A stretch of 64,000 nt of DNA from Falsiroseomonas sp046052145 (GTDB taxonomy: Bacteria > Pseudomonadota > Alphaproteobacteria > Acetobacterales > Acetobacteraceae), in contig JBJOMW010000007.1 of NCBI GenBank assembly GCA_046052145.1, positions 62,001-126,000 of the forward strand, read 5' to 3'. Every line of letters begins with the position of its first letter. The stretch's first letter is position 1. Position numbers and translations under genes: made by a program. The notes below the pieces were generated by a model, which did not search any database, was not told the origin of the DNA, and was given only the letters and a program-made list of their open reading frames with translations. Shown piece by piece: positions 24,298 to 33,577 of this stretch.

Positions 24298-25085
24298 TCC
24301 GCCCCTTCACGCTGCTCTGCTTCGCTGCCTTCGCCGGCGCCGGCGCCTGGCTCTATCAGGTGAAGCATCAGGTCGCGATGCAGGATCGCGAATTGGTGGA
24401 GATCCGCCGCCAGACCGAACAGGCGCGCCAGCGCCTCGATATCCTGCGGGCCGAATGGGCGCTGGTGAACGAGCCCGACCGGCTGCGCCAGACCGCAAGC
24501 CGCGTGCTCTCGCTCGATGCGATGCAGCCGCAGCATTTCGTGCGCGCGACGGATCTCGACCGCCGCCTGCCAGGGGCGGTTGCCTTCGCCGGCGCGCCGA
24601 ACCTCTTTGCGATCCCGCCCGGTGCCGAGCCGCCGCGCGCCGCGCAGCCCCCGGTGATGCTGGCGGTCGCCCCGGTCGCGCCTGCACCCCGCACGGTCCA
24701 GCCCGCCACGCCCGTCCCTGCCACGCCGCAGCCCGCGCAGGCGCCGGCGATCCGCCTACCCGAAGCGCCGGCGCCGCAGGCCCTCGCCGCCGCGCTGGCC
24801 GCGCAGCGCGCCGAGCAGGCCAACCGCGCCAGCCCGCCCGCCCCGCGCCCCGCGCCGCCCCCGCAGGTCGCGGCCCAGCCGCGCCCGGTACAGCCGGCCG
24901 TCCACATCACGCCGGTGGCCGTGCCGGCAGAGCCGGCAACGCGCATGACCCGCGTGGCACCGCCTGAGGCAACCGTCGCCTCTGCCCTCGGCGGTGTCTC
25001 CTCGCTCGGCCGGCCCGTGCTCGCGCCGCCCGTGCCGGTTGGCTCGGCCACCGCCGCGACCCTCGGCGCGCCGGGCCTGCGATGA
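24294..25085 (+). CDS. ftsL: Division protein FtsL with long Pro/Ala-rich tail
   Basis: By position (rsmH-ftsL-ftsI) and structure this is FtsL: a single membrane helix at about residues 4-20 (FTLLCFAAFAGAGAWLY), then a short coiled coil (residues 25-60) with the typical LRAEWALVNEPDRLRQ block and an end motif LSLDAMQPQHFV. FtsL joins FtsB and FtsQ to activate FtsWI. At 263 residues it is more than twice the usual 100-120. The excess is a low-complexity Pro/Ala/Gln tail from about residue 105 to the end, predicted periplasmic. Overlaps rsmH and ftsI by 4 nt each. Confidence 0.88.
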   Translation: MIRPFTLLCFAAFAGAGAWLYQVKHQVAMQDRELVEIRRQTEQARQRLDILRAEWALVNEPDRLRQTASRVLSLDAMQPQHFVRATDLDRRLPGAVAFAGAPNLFAIPPGAEPPRAAQPPVMLAVAPVAPAPRTVQPATPVPATPQPAQAPAIRLPEAPAPQALAAALAAQRAEQANRASPPAPRPAPPPQVAAQPRPVQPAVHITPVAVPAEPATRMTRVAPPEATVASALGGVSSLGRPVLAPPVPVGSATAATLGAPGLR

Positions 25086-27082
25086 CGTCGATCCCCCCGG
25101 GCCCACGCGAGCCATCCCCCGGCTGGAGCGCCGACGCCGAGCGCCCGCGCACCGAGGTCGTCAAGCTCACCCGTCCGGAACTGGCGCGCCGCGCCATCCT
25201 GTCGCGCACGCGGACGCGCCTTTTGATGGCGGCCGGTGGCTTCGGCGTGTTGTTCGGCGCCATCGCCTTCGGCCTCGCGGATGCGATGATCCTCGACCCG
25301 GCCGAACCGCGGCGGCTGCATGCCATGGCCGCCGCGCAGCGCACGGTCGAGCACCAGCCACAGCGCGGCCCGATCACCGACCGCAACGGCGAGATTCTGG
25401 CGGTCTCCCTGCCGGTCATCGCGCTCTACGCCAATCCGCGCGAGATCCAGGACGCGGCGGGCGCCGCGCGCCGCCTGGTGCGCGTGTTGCCGCAGCTCGA
25501 CGAGGAGCGCGTGGCCGCCCGCCTCTCGGGCGAGCGCGCCTTTGCCTATATCGCCCGCTCCCTTACCCCGCGCGAGGCGCAGGCGGTGAACTCCCTCGGC
25601 ATTCCGGGGCTCTACTTCGAGCACGCCGAGCGCCGCGCCTATCCGCAGGGGCGCGCTGCGGCGCATATCCTGGGCGGCGTGGATGTGGACGGCAACGGCA
25701 TTGCCGGCATCGAGCGGTACTTCGACGAACGCCTGCGCGGACTGCGTGGCACGCCGCTCAGGCTTTCGATCGATGTGCGCGTCCAGCTCGCGGTGCGCGA
25801 CGCGGTGCAGCGGGCGATCACCGAATTCAACGGCATCGGCGGCACCGGCATCCTGATGGATGTGCAGACCGGCGAGTTGATCGGCATGGTCAGCCTGCCG
25901 GATTTCGATCTCTCCGATCCCGTCGCACGCGAGGATCGCCCGCTGACGCGGGAGGAGCAGGGCAACAACCCGCGCTTCAACCGCGCGACGGTCGGCGTCT
26001 ATGAGCCTGGCTCGACCTTCAAGCTGTTCACGGCGGCGATGGCGCTCGAGCTCGGCACGATGAATGTCTGGAACGGCTACGACGCCTCCCGCCCGATCCG
26101 CTACGGTCGGTTCACCATCAACGACTTCCGCGGCAAGAACCGCTGGCTCGCCCTGCCCGAGATCATGGCCCATTCGTCCAACATCGCCTCCGCCCATATG
26201 GCAGTGGCGGTGGGCACGCAGCGCCACCGTGAATTCATGGTGCGCATGAATATGGGCTCGCGCCTGCAGCTGGAACTGCCGGAAGTCGCGCTGCCGCTGA
26301 TGCCCGCGACGCAGAACTGGCGTGAGATCAACACGATGACGATCGGCTTCGGCCACGGCATCTCGGTCACGCCGCTGCATGTGGTGACCGGCGTCGCGGC
26401 GCTGGCCAATGGCGGCATCCTGCGCCAGCCCACCCTGCTGGCCCGCCCGGCCGGCGAAGCGGCGGATGGCGTGCGCGTGATCAGCGAGCGCACGAGCGAG
26501 ACGATGCGCCGCCTGATGCGCATCGCCGTCACCGATGGCTCCGGCAAGAGTGCCGACGTGCCGGGCTATTTCGTCGGCGGCAAGACGGGCACGGCGCAGA
26601 AGACCGGGCCGCGCGGCGGCTATCTGGAGAATAAGCGCATCGCCGCCTTCGTCGGCGCCTTCCCCATGCATGCGCCGCGCTACGCGATGTATGTGATGGT
26701 GGACGAGCCGAAGCCGAATGCGCGCAGCCACGGCTATGCGACCGCCGGCTGGGTCGCCGCGCCAGCGGCGGGGATGATGGTGCGCTCCGTCGCACCGATC
26801 CTCGGCATGATGCCGGAGACCGATCGCGCGACGGAGATCCAGGCTTCCATCGCCATCCCGATGCAGCCCGCCCGCCCTGCCGCGGCGCCGCGCACACCCG
26901 GGGCAGCGCCCGCCACGACGCCAGCACCGCGCCCGGGCAACGCGCCCGGCGCGCCCGCCCCAGGCACGCCGGTCGCCACGCCGGCCCCGGCACCGACCGC
27001 CGCGCCACCGGCCGCGCCCGCGCGCGCCGCGGCCCCCACCCCGCCCGCCCCGCAGCGCGAGGCGAGCCTTGCCCCCCGATGA
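25082..27082 (+). CDS. ftsI: Septal peptidoglycan transpeptidase FtsI (PBP3)
   Basis: Class B penicillin-binding protein that crosslinks septal peptidoglycan with FtsW. A 666-residue protein. A cytoplasmic N-terminus of about 45 residues and a membrane helix near 46-68 are followed by the pedestal domain (QRGPITDRNGEILAVSL). The transpeptidase domain has Ser311-x-x-Lys314 (EPGSTFK), Ser365-Ser-Asn367, and Lys501-Thr-Gly (GGKTGTAQK). After about residue 590 comes a Pro/Ala-rich tail of roughly 75 residues that ordinary FtsI lacks. Overlaps ftsL by 4 nt and murE by 14 nt. Confidence 0.96.
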   Translation: MTSIPPGPREPSPGWSADAERPRTEVVKLTRPELARRAILSRTRTRLLMAAGGFGVLFGAIAFGLADAMILDPAEPRRLHAMAAAQRTVEHQPQRGPITDRNGEILAVSLPVIALYANPREIQDAAGAARRLVRVLPQLDEERVAARLSGERAFAYIARSLTPREAQAVNSLGIPGLYFEHAERRAYPQGRAAAHILGGVDVDGNGIAGIERYFDERLRGLRGTPLRLSIDVRVQLAVRDAVQRAITEFNGIGGTGILMDVQTGELIGMVSLPDFDLSDPVAREDRPLTREEQGNNPRFNRATVGVYEPGSTFKLFTAAMALELGTMNVWNGYDASRPIRYGRFTINDFRGKNRWLALPEIMAHSSNIASAHMAVAVGTQRHREFMVRMNMGSRLQLELPEVALPLMPATQNWREINTMTIGFGHGISVTPLHVVTGVAALANGGILRQPTLLARPAGEAADGVRVISERTSETMRRLMRIAVTDGSGKSADVPGYFVGGKTGTAQKTGPRGGYLENKRIAAFVGAFPMHAPRYAMYVMVDEPKPNARSHGYATAGWVAAPAAGMMVRSVAPILGMMPETDRATEIQASIAIPMQPARPAAAPRTPGAAPATTPAPRPGNAPGAPAPGTPVATPAPAPTAAPPAAPARAAAPTPPAPQREASLAPR

Positions 27083-28568
27083 GAGCCGCGCGCTCGCGGA
27101 GCTGCTGCGCGCGCATCCCGACCTGCCGCTTCCGGCTGGCGAAAGCCCCCGAATCGCGGGCCTGACGGCCGACAGCCGCGCCGTCGCGGCGGGCTTCCTA
27201 TTTGCCGCCCTGCCCGGCGCCAAGACCGATGGCCGGGACTTCATCGCCGATGCGGTCGCGCGCGGCGCGGTTGCCGTCCTCGCGCCCCAGGGCACCGTCT
27301 GGCCCACGGGCGTGCCACCCCGCCCGCTGCTGACTTCCGCCGATCCACGCCGGGCGCTGGCGCTGCTCGCCGCTGCCTTCGAAGCCGCGCAGCCCGCGAC
27401 GGTCGTCGCGGTGACGGGGACCAACGGCAAGACCAGCACGGTGGATTTCCTGCGCCAGATCTGGCGGCAGGCGGGGCACAGCGCGGCCTCGCTCGGCACG
27501 CTCGGCCTGGTGGCGGAGGCGATGCCGCCCGGGCCTTCGCTCACCACGCCCGATCCGGTCGCGCTGCATGCGATGCTGGCCGCGCTGGCGCGCGCTGGCG
27601 TCACCCATGCCGCGATGGAGGCCTCCTCGCATGGGATCGACCAGCGGCGGCTCGACGGTGTGCGGCTTGCGGCCGCGGGGTTCAGCAACCTCACGCGCGA
27701 CCATCTCGACTATCACGGCAGCATGACGGCCTATCGCGCCGCCAAGCTGCGCCTGTTCGACACGCTGCTGCCGGCTGGCGCGACGGCAGCGGTGAATGCT
27801 GACATGGAGGCCGAGAGCCTTGCTCTACTACGCAGCATCGCGGCCGCGCGCGGGCTCAGGCTTCTCGCGATCGGCGAAGCCGGCAGCGATCTCCGCCTAC
27901 TGGCGCAGCGCCCGCGACCCGACGGGCAGGAGCTCGACCTGGATGCCTTCGGCACGCGTGCGACGCTGCGCCTCGGCCTGCCCGGCCGCTTCCAGGCCGA
28001 CAATGTGCTGATGGCCGCCGCGCTGGCGGTGGCGACCGGCCTGCCGGTGGATCACGTGCTGGCGGCGCTCCCGCGCCTCGCGGGCGTGCGCGGGCGGATG
28101 GAACTGGCCGCGCGACTGCCGAACGGGGCGGCGGCCTATGTGGATTATGCCCATACACCCGATGCGCTGGAGCGGCTGCTGGCCGCGCTGCGCCCGCATG
28201 TCGCGCCGGGGGCGAAGCTGCATGTGCTGTTCGGCGCGGGCGGCGACCGCGATCCCGGCAAGCGACCGCTGATGGGCGCGGCCGCGGCGCGCTTCGCCGA
28301 TATCTGCTGGATCACCGACGACAATCCGCGCAGCGAGGACCCAGCCGCGATCCGCGCCGCCGTGCTCGCCGGCTGCCCCCAGGGGATCGATGCCGGCGAC
28401 CGCGCGGGCGCCATCGCGCGCGCCCTGGCCGCGCTCGGCCCCGGGGATGTGCTGGCGGTGGCTGGCAAGGGCCATGAGAGCGGCCAGACCATCGGCGCGG
28501 TGACGCATCCTTTCGACGACGTCGCGGTGGTGCGCGGCCTTGTCTTCCCTGGGGGGGCCGCCGCATGA
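27069..28568 (+). CDS. murE: UDP-MurNAc-tripeptide synthetase MurE (meso-DAP adding)
   Basis: Adds the third residue of the stem peptide. A 499-residue protein with the Mur ligase domains in order: the UDP-binding start (LTADSRAVAAGFLFAALPG), ATP loop TGTNGKTS near residue 118, EASSHGIDQRRLDG, and the C-terminal DDNPRSEDP. DNPR is the meso-diaminopimelate specificity motif, so the wall is Gram-negative type. It starts at a TTG (27069) inside the end of ftsI; no in-frame ATG or GTG fits the conserved start. Overlaps murF by 4 nt. Confidence 0.95.
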   Translation: MPPDESRALAELLRAHPDLPLPAGESPRIAGLTADSRAVAAGFLFAALPGAKTDGRDFIADAVARGAVAVLAPQGTVWPTGVPPRPLLTSADPRRALALLAAAFEAAQPATVVAVTGTNGKTSTVDFLRQIWRQAGHSAASLGTLGLVAEAMPPGPSLTTPDPVALHAMLAALARAGVTHAAMEASSHGIDQRRLDGVRLAAAGFSNLTRDHLDYHGSMTAYRAAKLRLFDTLLPAGATAAVNADMEAESLALLRSIAAARGLRLLAIGEAGSDLRLLAQRPRPDGQELDLDAFGTRATLRLGLPGRFQADNVLMAAALAVATGLPVDHVLAALPRLAGVRGRMELAARLPNGAAAYVDYAHTPDALERLLAALRPHVAPGAKLHVLFGAGGDRDPGKRPLMGAAAARFADICWITDDNPRSEDPAAIRAAVLAGCPQGIDAGDRAGAIARALAALGPGDVLAVAGKGHESGQTIGAVTHPFDDVAVVRGLVFPGGAAA

Positions 28569-29974
28569 CAGCACTCTGGAACGCGGCCGAACTGCGCGGC
28601 GCCACCGGCGGCACGCTGCCCGCCGATGTCGCCGTGACGGGTATCTCGATCGACACGCGCACGATCCAGCCGGGCGATCTGTTCGTCGCGTTGCGTGACG
28701 TCCGCGACGGGCATGATTTCGTCGCCGATGCGCTGGCCAAGGGCGCGGCCGCGGCGATGGTGGATCGCGACCCCCCGGGTGTCGCGGCCAATGCACCGCT
28801 GCTCCGCGTGGCGGATACGCTCGCGGGGCTTCAGGCGCTCGGCGCCGCAGCACGGGCCCGCAGCACCGCGCGCGTGGTCGGCGTGACGGGCAGCGTCGGC
28901 AAGACCACGACGAAGGAGATGCTGCGCACAGCGCTCGGCGCACTCGGCCCGACGCATGCCTCGGCGGCCAGCTACAACAATCATTGGGGCGTGCCGGTCA
29001 CCCTGGCGCGGATGCCCCGCGCGGCGCGCTTCGCCGCGATCGAGATGGGGATGAACAATCGCGGCGAGATCGTCCCGCTCGCGCGCATGGCGCGGCCGCA
29101 TGTCGCGATCATCACCACGATCGGCACGGCGCATATCGGCAATCTCGGCAGCCAGGCGGCGATCGCCGAGGAGAAGGCGGACATCCTGCTCGGGCTGGAG
29201 AAGGGTGGTACGGCCATCCTGCCGGCGGACACGCCCTTCCTGCCGCGCCTGATCGAGCGCGCGAAGGAGGTGGGCGCACGCATCCTGACCTTCGGCGAAA
29301 GCGCGCGCGCGGACATCCAGCTGACCGACTATGTCGCCGGGCCGGATAAGGGCACGGCGCGACTGCTGATGGATGGGCTGCCGCTGTCGGTGCATCTCGG
29401 CGCACCGGGCCACCATCTGGCGCTGAACGCCTGCGCGGTGATCGCGGCGGTGCATGCGCTGGAGGGCGATGTGGTCGCGGCGGCCGAGGCGCTCGCTTCC
29501 TTCGGTGCGCCGGCCGGGCGGGGGGAGCGTGTGGCCCTGGCCCTGCCGGGCGGGCCGGCGCTGCTGCTGGATGACAGCTACAACGCCTCCCCGGCCTCGA
29601 TCCGGGCGGGGCTTGCGGTGCTGGCGGCGCAGACGGCGACGCGGCGCGTGGTCGTGCTCGGCGATATGCGGGAGCTTGGCCCCGAGGGGCCGGCCATGCA
29701 CGCCGAGCTGGCGCCGGACGTGGCGCAGGCGGCCGATATCGTATACTGTTGTGGCCCGCTGATGCAGAGGCTGTTCGACGCCCTGCCGGCGGCCCGGCGC
29801 GGCGCCCATGCGGCCGACAGCGCGGCGCTGGCGCCGATGGTGGCCGCATCGCTCCGCCCGGGCGATGCGGTGCTGGTGAAGGGCTCCCTCGGGAGCCGCA
29901 TGGCGACCGTCGTGGCGGCGCTGAAATCCCTCAACGACAAGACTGGCGCAGCGGGCGCAGGGGTGGCTTCGTGA
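28565..29974 (+). CDS. murF: UDP-MurNAc-tripeptide:D-Ala-D-Ala ligase MurF
   Basis: Completes the pentapeptide by adding D-Ala-D-Ala, made by the Ddl encoded further down the cluster. A 469-residue protein. Visible: GISIDTRTIQPGDLFVAL at the start, ATP loop GVTGSVGKTTTKEML near residue 105, the central ASYNNHWGVP and EMGMNNRGEI blocks, DDSYNASPASI near 338 and a C-terminal VLVKGSLGSRM. Overlaps murE and mraY by 4 nt each. Confidence 0.96.
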   Translation: MTALWNAAELRGATGGTLPADVAVTGISIDTRTIQPGDLFVALRDVRDGHDFVADALAKGAAAAMVDRDPPGVAANAPLLRVADTLAGLQALGAAARARSTARVVGVTGSVGKTTTKEMLRTALGALGPTHASAASYNNHWGVPVTLARMPRAARFAAIEMGMNNRGEIVPLARMARPHVAIITTIGTAHIGNLGSQAAIAEEKADILLGLEKGGTAILPADTPFLPRLIERAKEVGARILTFGESARADIQLTDYVAGPDKGTARLLMDGLPLSVHLGAPGHHLALNACAVIAAVHALEGDVVAAAEALASFGAPAGRGERVALALPGGPALLLDDSYNASPASIRAGLAVLAAQTATRRVVVLGDMRELGPEGPAMHAELAPDVAQAADIVYCCGPLMQRLFDALPAARRGAHAADSAALAPMVAASLRPGDAVLVKGSLGSRMATVVAALKSLNDKTGAAGAGVAS

Positions 29975-31059
29975 TCTTCAACCTGCTCGCGCCGCTGGCC
30001 GACGACTTCCAGCTGTTCAACCTGTTCCGCTACCTGACCTTCCGGGCGGGCGCGGCCTGCATGACGGCGCTGTTCGTCTCGATGCTGCTCGGCCCGTCGC
30101 TGATCCGCTGGCTGCGCGCGACGCAGAATGGCGGCCAGCCGATCCGCGAGGACGGGCCGGAGAGCCACCTTCTGACCAAGAAGGGCACGCCCACCATGGG
30201 CGGGCTGCTGATCCTGATCGCGCTGGTCGTCTCGACGCTGATCTGGGCGGATCTGCGCAACAGCTATGTCTGGGCGGTACTGCTGGTGACTCTGGGCTTC
30301 GGCGCGCTCGGCTTCGCCGATGACTGGCTCAAGGTGACCAAGCGCAACACCAAGGGCGTCTCGGGCCGGCAGAAGCTGCTGGTGCAATGGGCCTTCGGCC
30401 TCGGCGCCGCGGTCTGGATCATGCTGCTGCTGCCGCCCGCGCTGGATGACCGCCTGGCCGTGCCGGTCTTCAAGGAAGTGCTAATCCCGCTCGGCATCCT
30501 CTTCCCGCTGTTCGGGGCCTTCGTGATGGTCGGCGCCTCGAATGCGGTGAACCTGACGGATGGGCTGGACGGGCTGGCCATCGTGCCGGTGATGATCGCG
30601 GCCGGCGTCTTCGCGCTGATCGCCTACCTCGTCGGCAACCGCGTCTTCGCGGACTACCTGCAGCTGCATTTCGTGCCCGGCACGGGTGAGCTCGCGGTCT
30701 TCCTCTCGGCGCTCATCGGCGCGGGGCTGGGGTTCCTGTGGTTCAACGCCCCGCCCGCCAAGGTCTTCATGGGCGACACGGGCAGCCTCGCGATCGGCGG
30801 CGCGCTGGGCGCGGTGGCGGTCGCGACCAAGCATGAGATCGTGCTGGCGATCGTCGGCGGGCTGTTCGTGGTCGAGACGCTGTCCGTCGTCATCCAGGTC
30901 TTCTGGTTCAAGCGCACGGGCCGGCGCGTCTTCCTGATGGCGCCGCTGCACCACCACTTCGAGAAGAAGGGCTGGGCGGAGCCGACCATCGTGATCCGCT
31001 TCTGGATCATCGCGGTGGTGCTGGCGCTGATCGGGCTTTCGACGCTGAAGATCCGATGA
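29971..31059 (+). CDS. mraY: Phospho-MurNAc-pentapeptide transferase MraY
   Basis: Transfers phospho-MurNAc-pentapeptide to undecaprenyl phosphate, giving lipid I at the inner membrane. A 362-residue polytopic protein with about ten membrane helices. Signature blocks are KKGTPTMGG, the aspartate motif GFADDWLKV, NLTDGLDGLA, the catalytic MGDTGSLA and APLHHHFEKKG. The start is GTG at 29971, overlapping the murF stop by 4 nt (GTGA); upstream codons are in murF. Confidence 0.96.
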   Translation: MIFNLLAPLADDFQLFNLFRYLTFRAGAACMTALFVSMLLGPSLIRWLRATQNGGQPIREDGPESHLLTKKGTPTMGGLLILIALVVSTLIWADLRNSYVWAVLLVTLGFGALGFADDWLKVTKRNTKGVSGRQKLLVQWAFGLGAAVWIMLLLPPALDDRLAVPVFKEVLIPLGILFPLFGAFVMVGASNAVNLTDGLDGLAIVPVMIAAGVFALIAYLVGNRVFADYLQLHFVPGTGELAVFLSALIGAGLGFLWFNAPPAKVFMGDTGSLAIGGALGAVAVATKHEIVLAIVGGLFVVETLSVVIQVFWFKRTGRRVFLMAPLHHHFEKKGWAEPTIVIRFWIIAVVLALIGLSTLKIR

Positions 31060-32447
31060 CCCCCTTCGCCCCCTTCTCCGGCCAGCGCATCGCCGTCGTC
31101 GGGCTCGGCCGGGCCGGGCTGCCGGCGGCGCAGCGCCTGGCAGAGTGGGGGGCCGAGGTCGCCGTCTGGGACGACAACACCCAGGGCCGCGAGGCCGCAG
31201 AGCGCGCCGGCCTCCAGGTGCGGGACCTTCGCACGGGCCCCTTCGGCTTCGACGCGCTGCTGCTGTCCCCCGGCATCCCGCACCTGCTGCCCGCCCCCCA
31301 TCCCGTCGCCGAACGGGCGCGGGCGGCAGGGGTGCCCATCCTGGCGGATGTCGAGTTCCTGTTCCGCGCGGTCCGGGCAGCGGGCAGCGCGGCGCGCTTC
31401 ATCGGCATCACCGGGACCAACGGGAAGTCCACCACGACGGCGCTGATCCACCACCTGCTGACGGGGGCGGAGCGGGTTTCGGAGGTCGGCGGCAACCTCG
31501 GGCCGGCCGCGCTTGGACTCAACATATTGGGGGATAACGGCAGCTATACCCTCGAAATGTCGTCCTACATGTTGGAGCGAATCGCGACGATCCGCTTCAA
31601 CTGTGCCGTCATGCTCAACCTGTCGCACGACCACCTCGACCGGCATGGAAACATGCGCGGCTATGCTGCTGCCAAAGCGCAAATTTTCGCGCGGCAGCAG
31701 TCGGAGGACCTTGCCGTCCTCGGACAGGATGATGAGTTTTCCACAGGCATGGCGGCTTCCCTGTGCGGGCGACTGGTCCCGGTTTCGGGGCTGCGGCGCG
31801 TCGCGGGCGGGATCTGGGCGGAGGGCAGCGTCCTCAGGGACGAGGCCGGCCAGATCGCCGACCTCCGCGATGCCCCATCCCTGCCCGGGTCGCATAACGC
31901 GCAGAACGCCGCCGCCGCCGCCGCCGTCGCCTTCGAGGCCGGGCTGTCACGCCAGCAGGTGGCGGCTGGCCTCGCCAATTTCCCGGGGCTGCCGCACCGG
32001 CAGGAACGCGTCGGCACGCTGGCGGGCGTGACCTTCGTCAATGACAGCAAGGCCACGAATGCCGACAGCGCCGCCCGTGCGCTGGCCTCCTATGAGCGGG
32101 TCGTCTGGATCGCCGGCGGCCTGGCGAAGGATGGCGGGATCGAGAGCCTTGCGCCGTTCTTCCCGCGCATCGCGCGCGCGGTGCTGATCGGGCGGGATGC
32201 GCCGATGCTGGCGGCGACCCTCGCCGCGCATGGCGTGCCGCACGAGATCGCCGGCACGCTGGATGCGGCGCTGCCCGTGGCGGCCGCGGCCGCGCGGGGC
32301 GGTGCGGCGCCGGTGGTGCTGCTCTCGCCGGCCTGCGCCAGCTTCGACCAGTTCACAGGCTTCGACGCGCGCGGCGAGCGCTTCCGCGCCTTGGTGCAGC
32401 AGATGATGGCCGCAGATGCGGCCCCGCGCGGCGGGGAGGCGGCCTGA
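31056..32447 (+). CDS. murD: UDP-MurNAc-L-Ala:D-Glu ligase MurD
   Basis: Adds D-glutamate to UDP-MurNAc-L-Ala. A 463-residue protein. The N-terminal domain has a VVGLGRAGLPAAQRLA nucleotide-like loop, then the ATP loop GITGTNGKSTTTAL, then NLSHDHLDRHGNM, FVNDSKATNADSA and a C-terminal LLSPACASFDQFTGF; the last is a MurD hallmark. Overlaps mraY by 4 nt and ftsW by 1 nt (TGATG). Confidence 0.96.
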   Translation: MTPFAPFSGQRIAVVGLGRAGLPAAQRLAEWGAEVAVWDDNTQGREAAERAGLQVRDLRTGPFGFDALLLSPGIPHLLPAPHPVAERARAAGVPILADVEFLFRAVRAAGSAARFIGITGTNGKSTTTALIHHLLTGAERVSEVGGNLGPAALGLNILGDNGSYTLEMSSYMLERIATIRFNCAVMLNLSHDHLDRHGNMRGYAAAKAQIFARQQSEDLAVLGQDDEFSTGMAASLCGRLVPVSGLRRVAGGIWAEGSVLRDEAGQIADLRDAPSLPGSHNAQNAAAAAAVAFEAGLSRQQVAAGLANFPGLPHRQERVGTLAGVTFVNDSKATNADSAARALASYERVVWIAGGLAKDGGIESLAPFFPRIARAVLIGRDAPMLAATLAAHGVPHEIAGTLDAALPVAAAAARGGAAPVVLLSPACASFDQFTGFDARGERFRALVQQMMAADAAPRGGEAA

Positions 32448-33577
32448 TGTCGCTCTCGCGCGCCGACACCTCGACCCTCGGGCGCTGGTGGTGGACCATC
32501 GACCGCTGGACGCTGGGCGCGCTGCTGATCCTGGTCGGCTTCGGCTATGTGATGGTGCTCGCGGCGTCGCCTGCGGTGGCCGAGCGCATCGGCGCGTCCT
32601 CGCGCAACATGTTCTTCATCCGCCAGGTTGTGTACCTGGGCATGGCGACCACGCTGATGCTCGCGGTCTCGATGCTGTCCATCCGCCAGGTGCGGCTGCT
32701 GGGCTGGGTCGGGCTCGCAGGCGCCGTGGCGCTGGTCGGCGCGACGCTGCTGGTTGGCGTCGAGATCAAGGGCGCGCGGCGCTGGATCAACGTGCCGGGT
32801 CTCGGCTCGCTGCAGCCTTCGGAATTCCTGAAGCCCTGCTTCGCCGTGGTCGCGGCCTGGCTGATCGCCGAAGGCAAGGTCAATCGCCGGTATGGCGCGA
32901 CGCTGCTGGCGCTGGTGATGTTCCTTGTCATCGCGGCGCTGATGAAGGGGCAGCCGGACATCGGCATGCTGCTGGTCATCACCGCCGTTTTCTTCGCTCA
33001 GTTCTTCGTCGCGGGGCTGAACCTTTTCGTCGTCGGCTTCGTCGGTGCGCTCGGCGTGGCGGGGGCGGGGCTCGCCTATGCGATCTTCCCGCATGTGCAG
33101 TCGCGCGTGCACCGCTTCCTCGATCCTGCCTCGGGCGACAACTACCAGGTCAGCGTCGCGCTGGAGGCCTTCGGCCATGGCGGGCTGCTCGGGCGCGGCC
33201 CCGGCGAGGGGCGCGTGAAAAATGTGCTGCCGGATGCGCATGCCGATTTCGTCTTCGCCGTCGCCGGTGAGGAGTTCGGGCTCGTTATTTGCCTGGTGAT
33301 CCTGGCGCTCTTCGCCTTCGTCGTCGTGCGCGGCCTGATCCGGCTGCTGGGCGAGACCGACCTGTTCATCGTGCTGGCCTCCGCCGGGCTGCTGACCCAG
33401 TTCGGCCTGCAGGCTTTCGTCAACATGGCCTCCACCCTGCACCTGATCCCAACGAAGGGTATGACGCTGCCCTTCGTGAGCTATGGCGGATCTTCCGTGC
33501 TCGCCATCGCGTTGGGCATGGGGATGCTGTTGGCGCTGACGCGCCGGCGCCTGTCGCGCGCCGAGGACGAGCGATGA
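32447..33577 (+). CDS. ftsW: Septal peptidoglycan glycosyltransferase FtsW
   Basis: SEDS-family polymerase of lipid II, partner of FtsI. A 376-residue protein with about ten membrane helices. Conserved blocks include INVPGLGSLQPSEFLKP, a central GDNYQVSVALEAFGHGGLLGRGPGEG, DFVFAVAGEEFG and the C-terminal KGMTLPFVSYGGSS. Overlaps murD by 1 nt and murG by 4 nt. FtsW rather than RodA is called from its place in the dcw cluster. Confidence 0.95.
   Translation: MSLSRADTSTLGRWWWTIDRWTLGALLILVGFGYVMVLAASPAVAERIGASSRNMFFIRQVVYLGMATTLMLAVSMLSIRQVRLLGWVGLAGAVALVGATLLVGVEIKGARRWINVPGLGSLQPSEFLKPCFAVVAAWLIAEGKVNRRYGATLLALVMFLVIAALMKGQPDIGMLLVITAVFFAQFFVAGLNLFVVGFVGALGVAGAGLAYAIFPHVQSRVHRFLDPASGDNYQVSVALEAFGHGGLLGRGPGEGRVKNVLPDAHADFVFAVAGEEFGLVICLVILALFAFVVVRGLIRLLGETDLFIVLASAGLLTQFGLQAFVNMASTLHLIPTKGMTLPFVSYGGSSVLAIALGMGMLLALTRRRLSRAEDER

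Noticed and set aside
24368..27694. 1108-codon open frame on the minus strand opposite ftsL-ftsI-murE
   Set aside because: High GC keeps the antisense frame free of stops. It has no recognisable domain and covers three clear genes.
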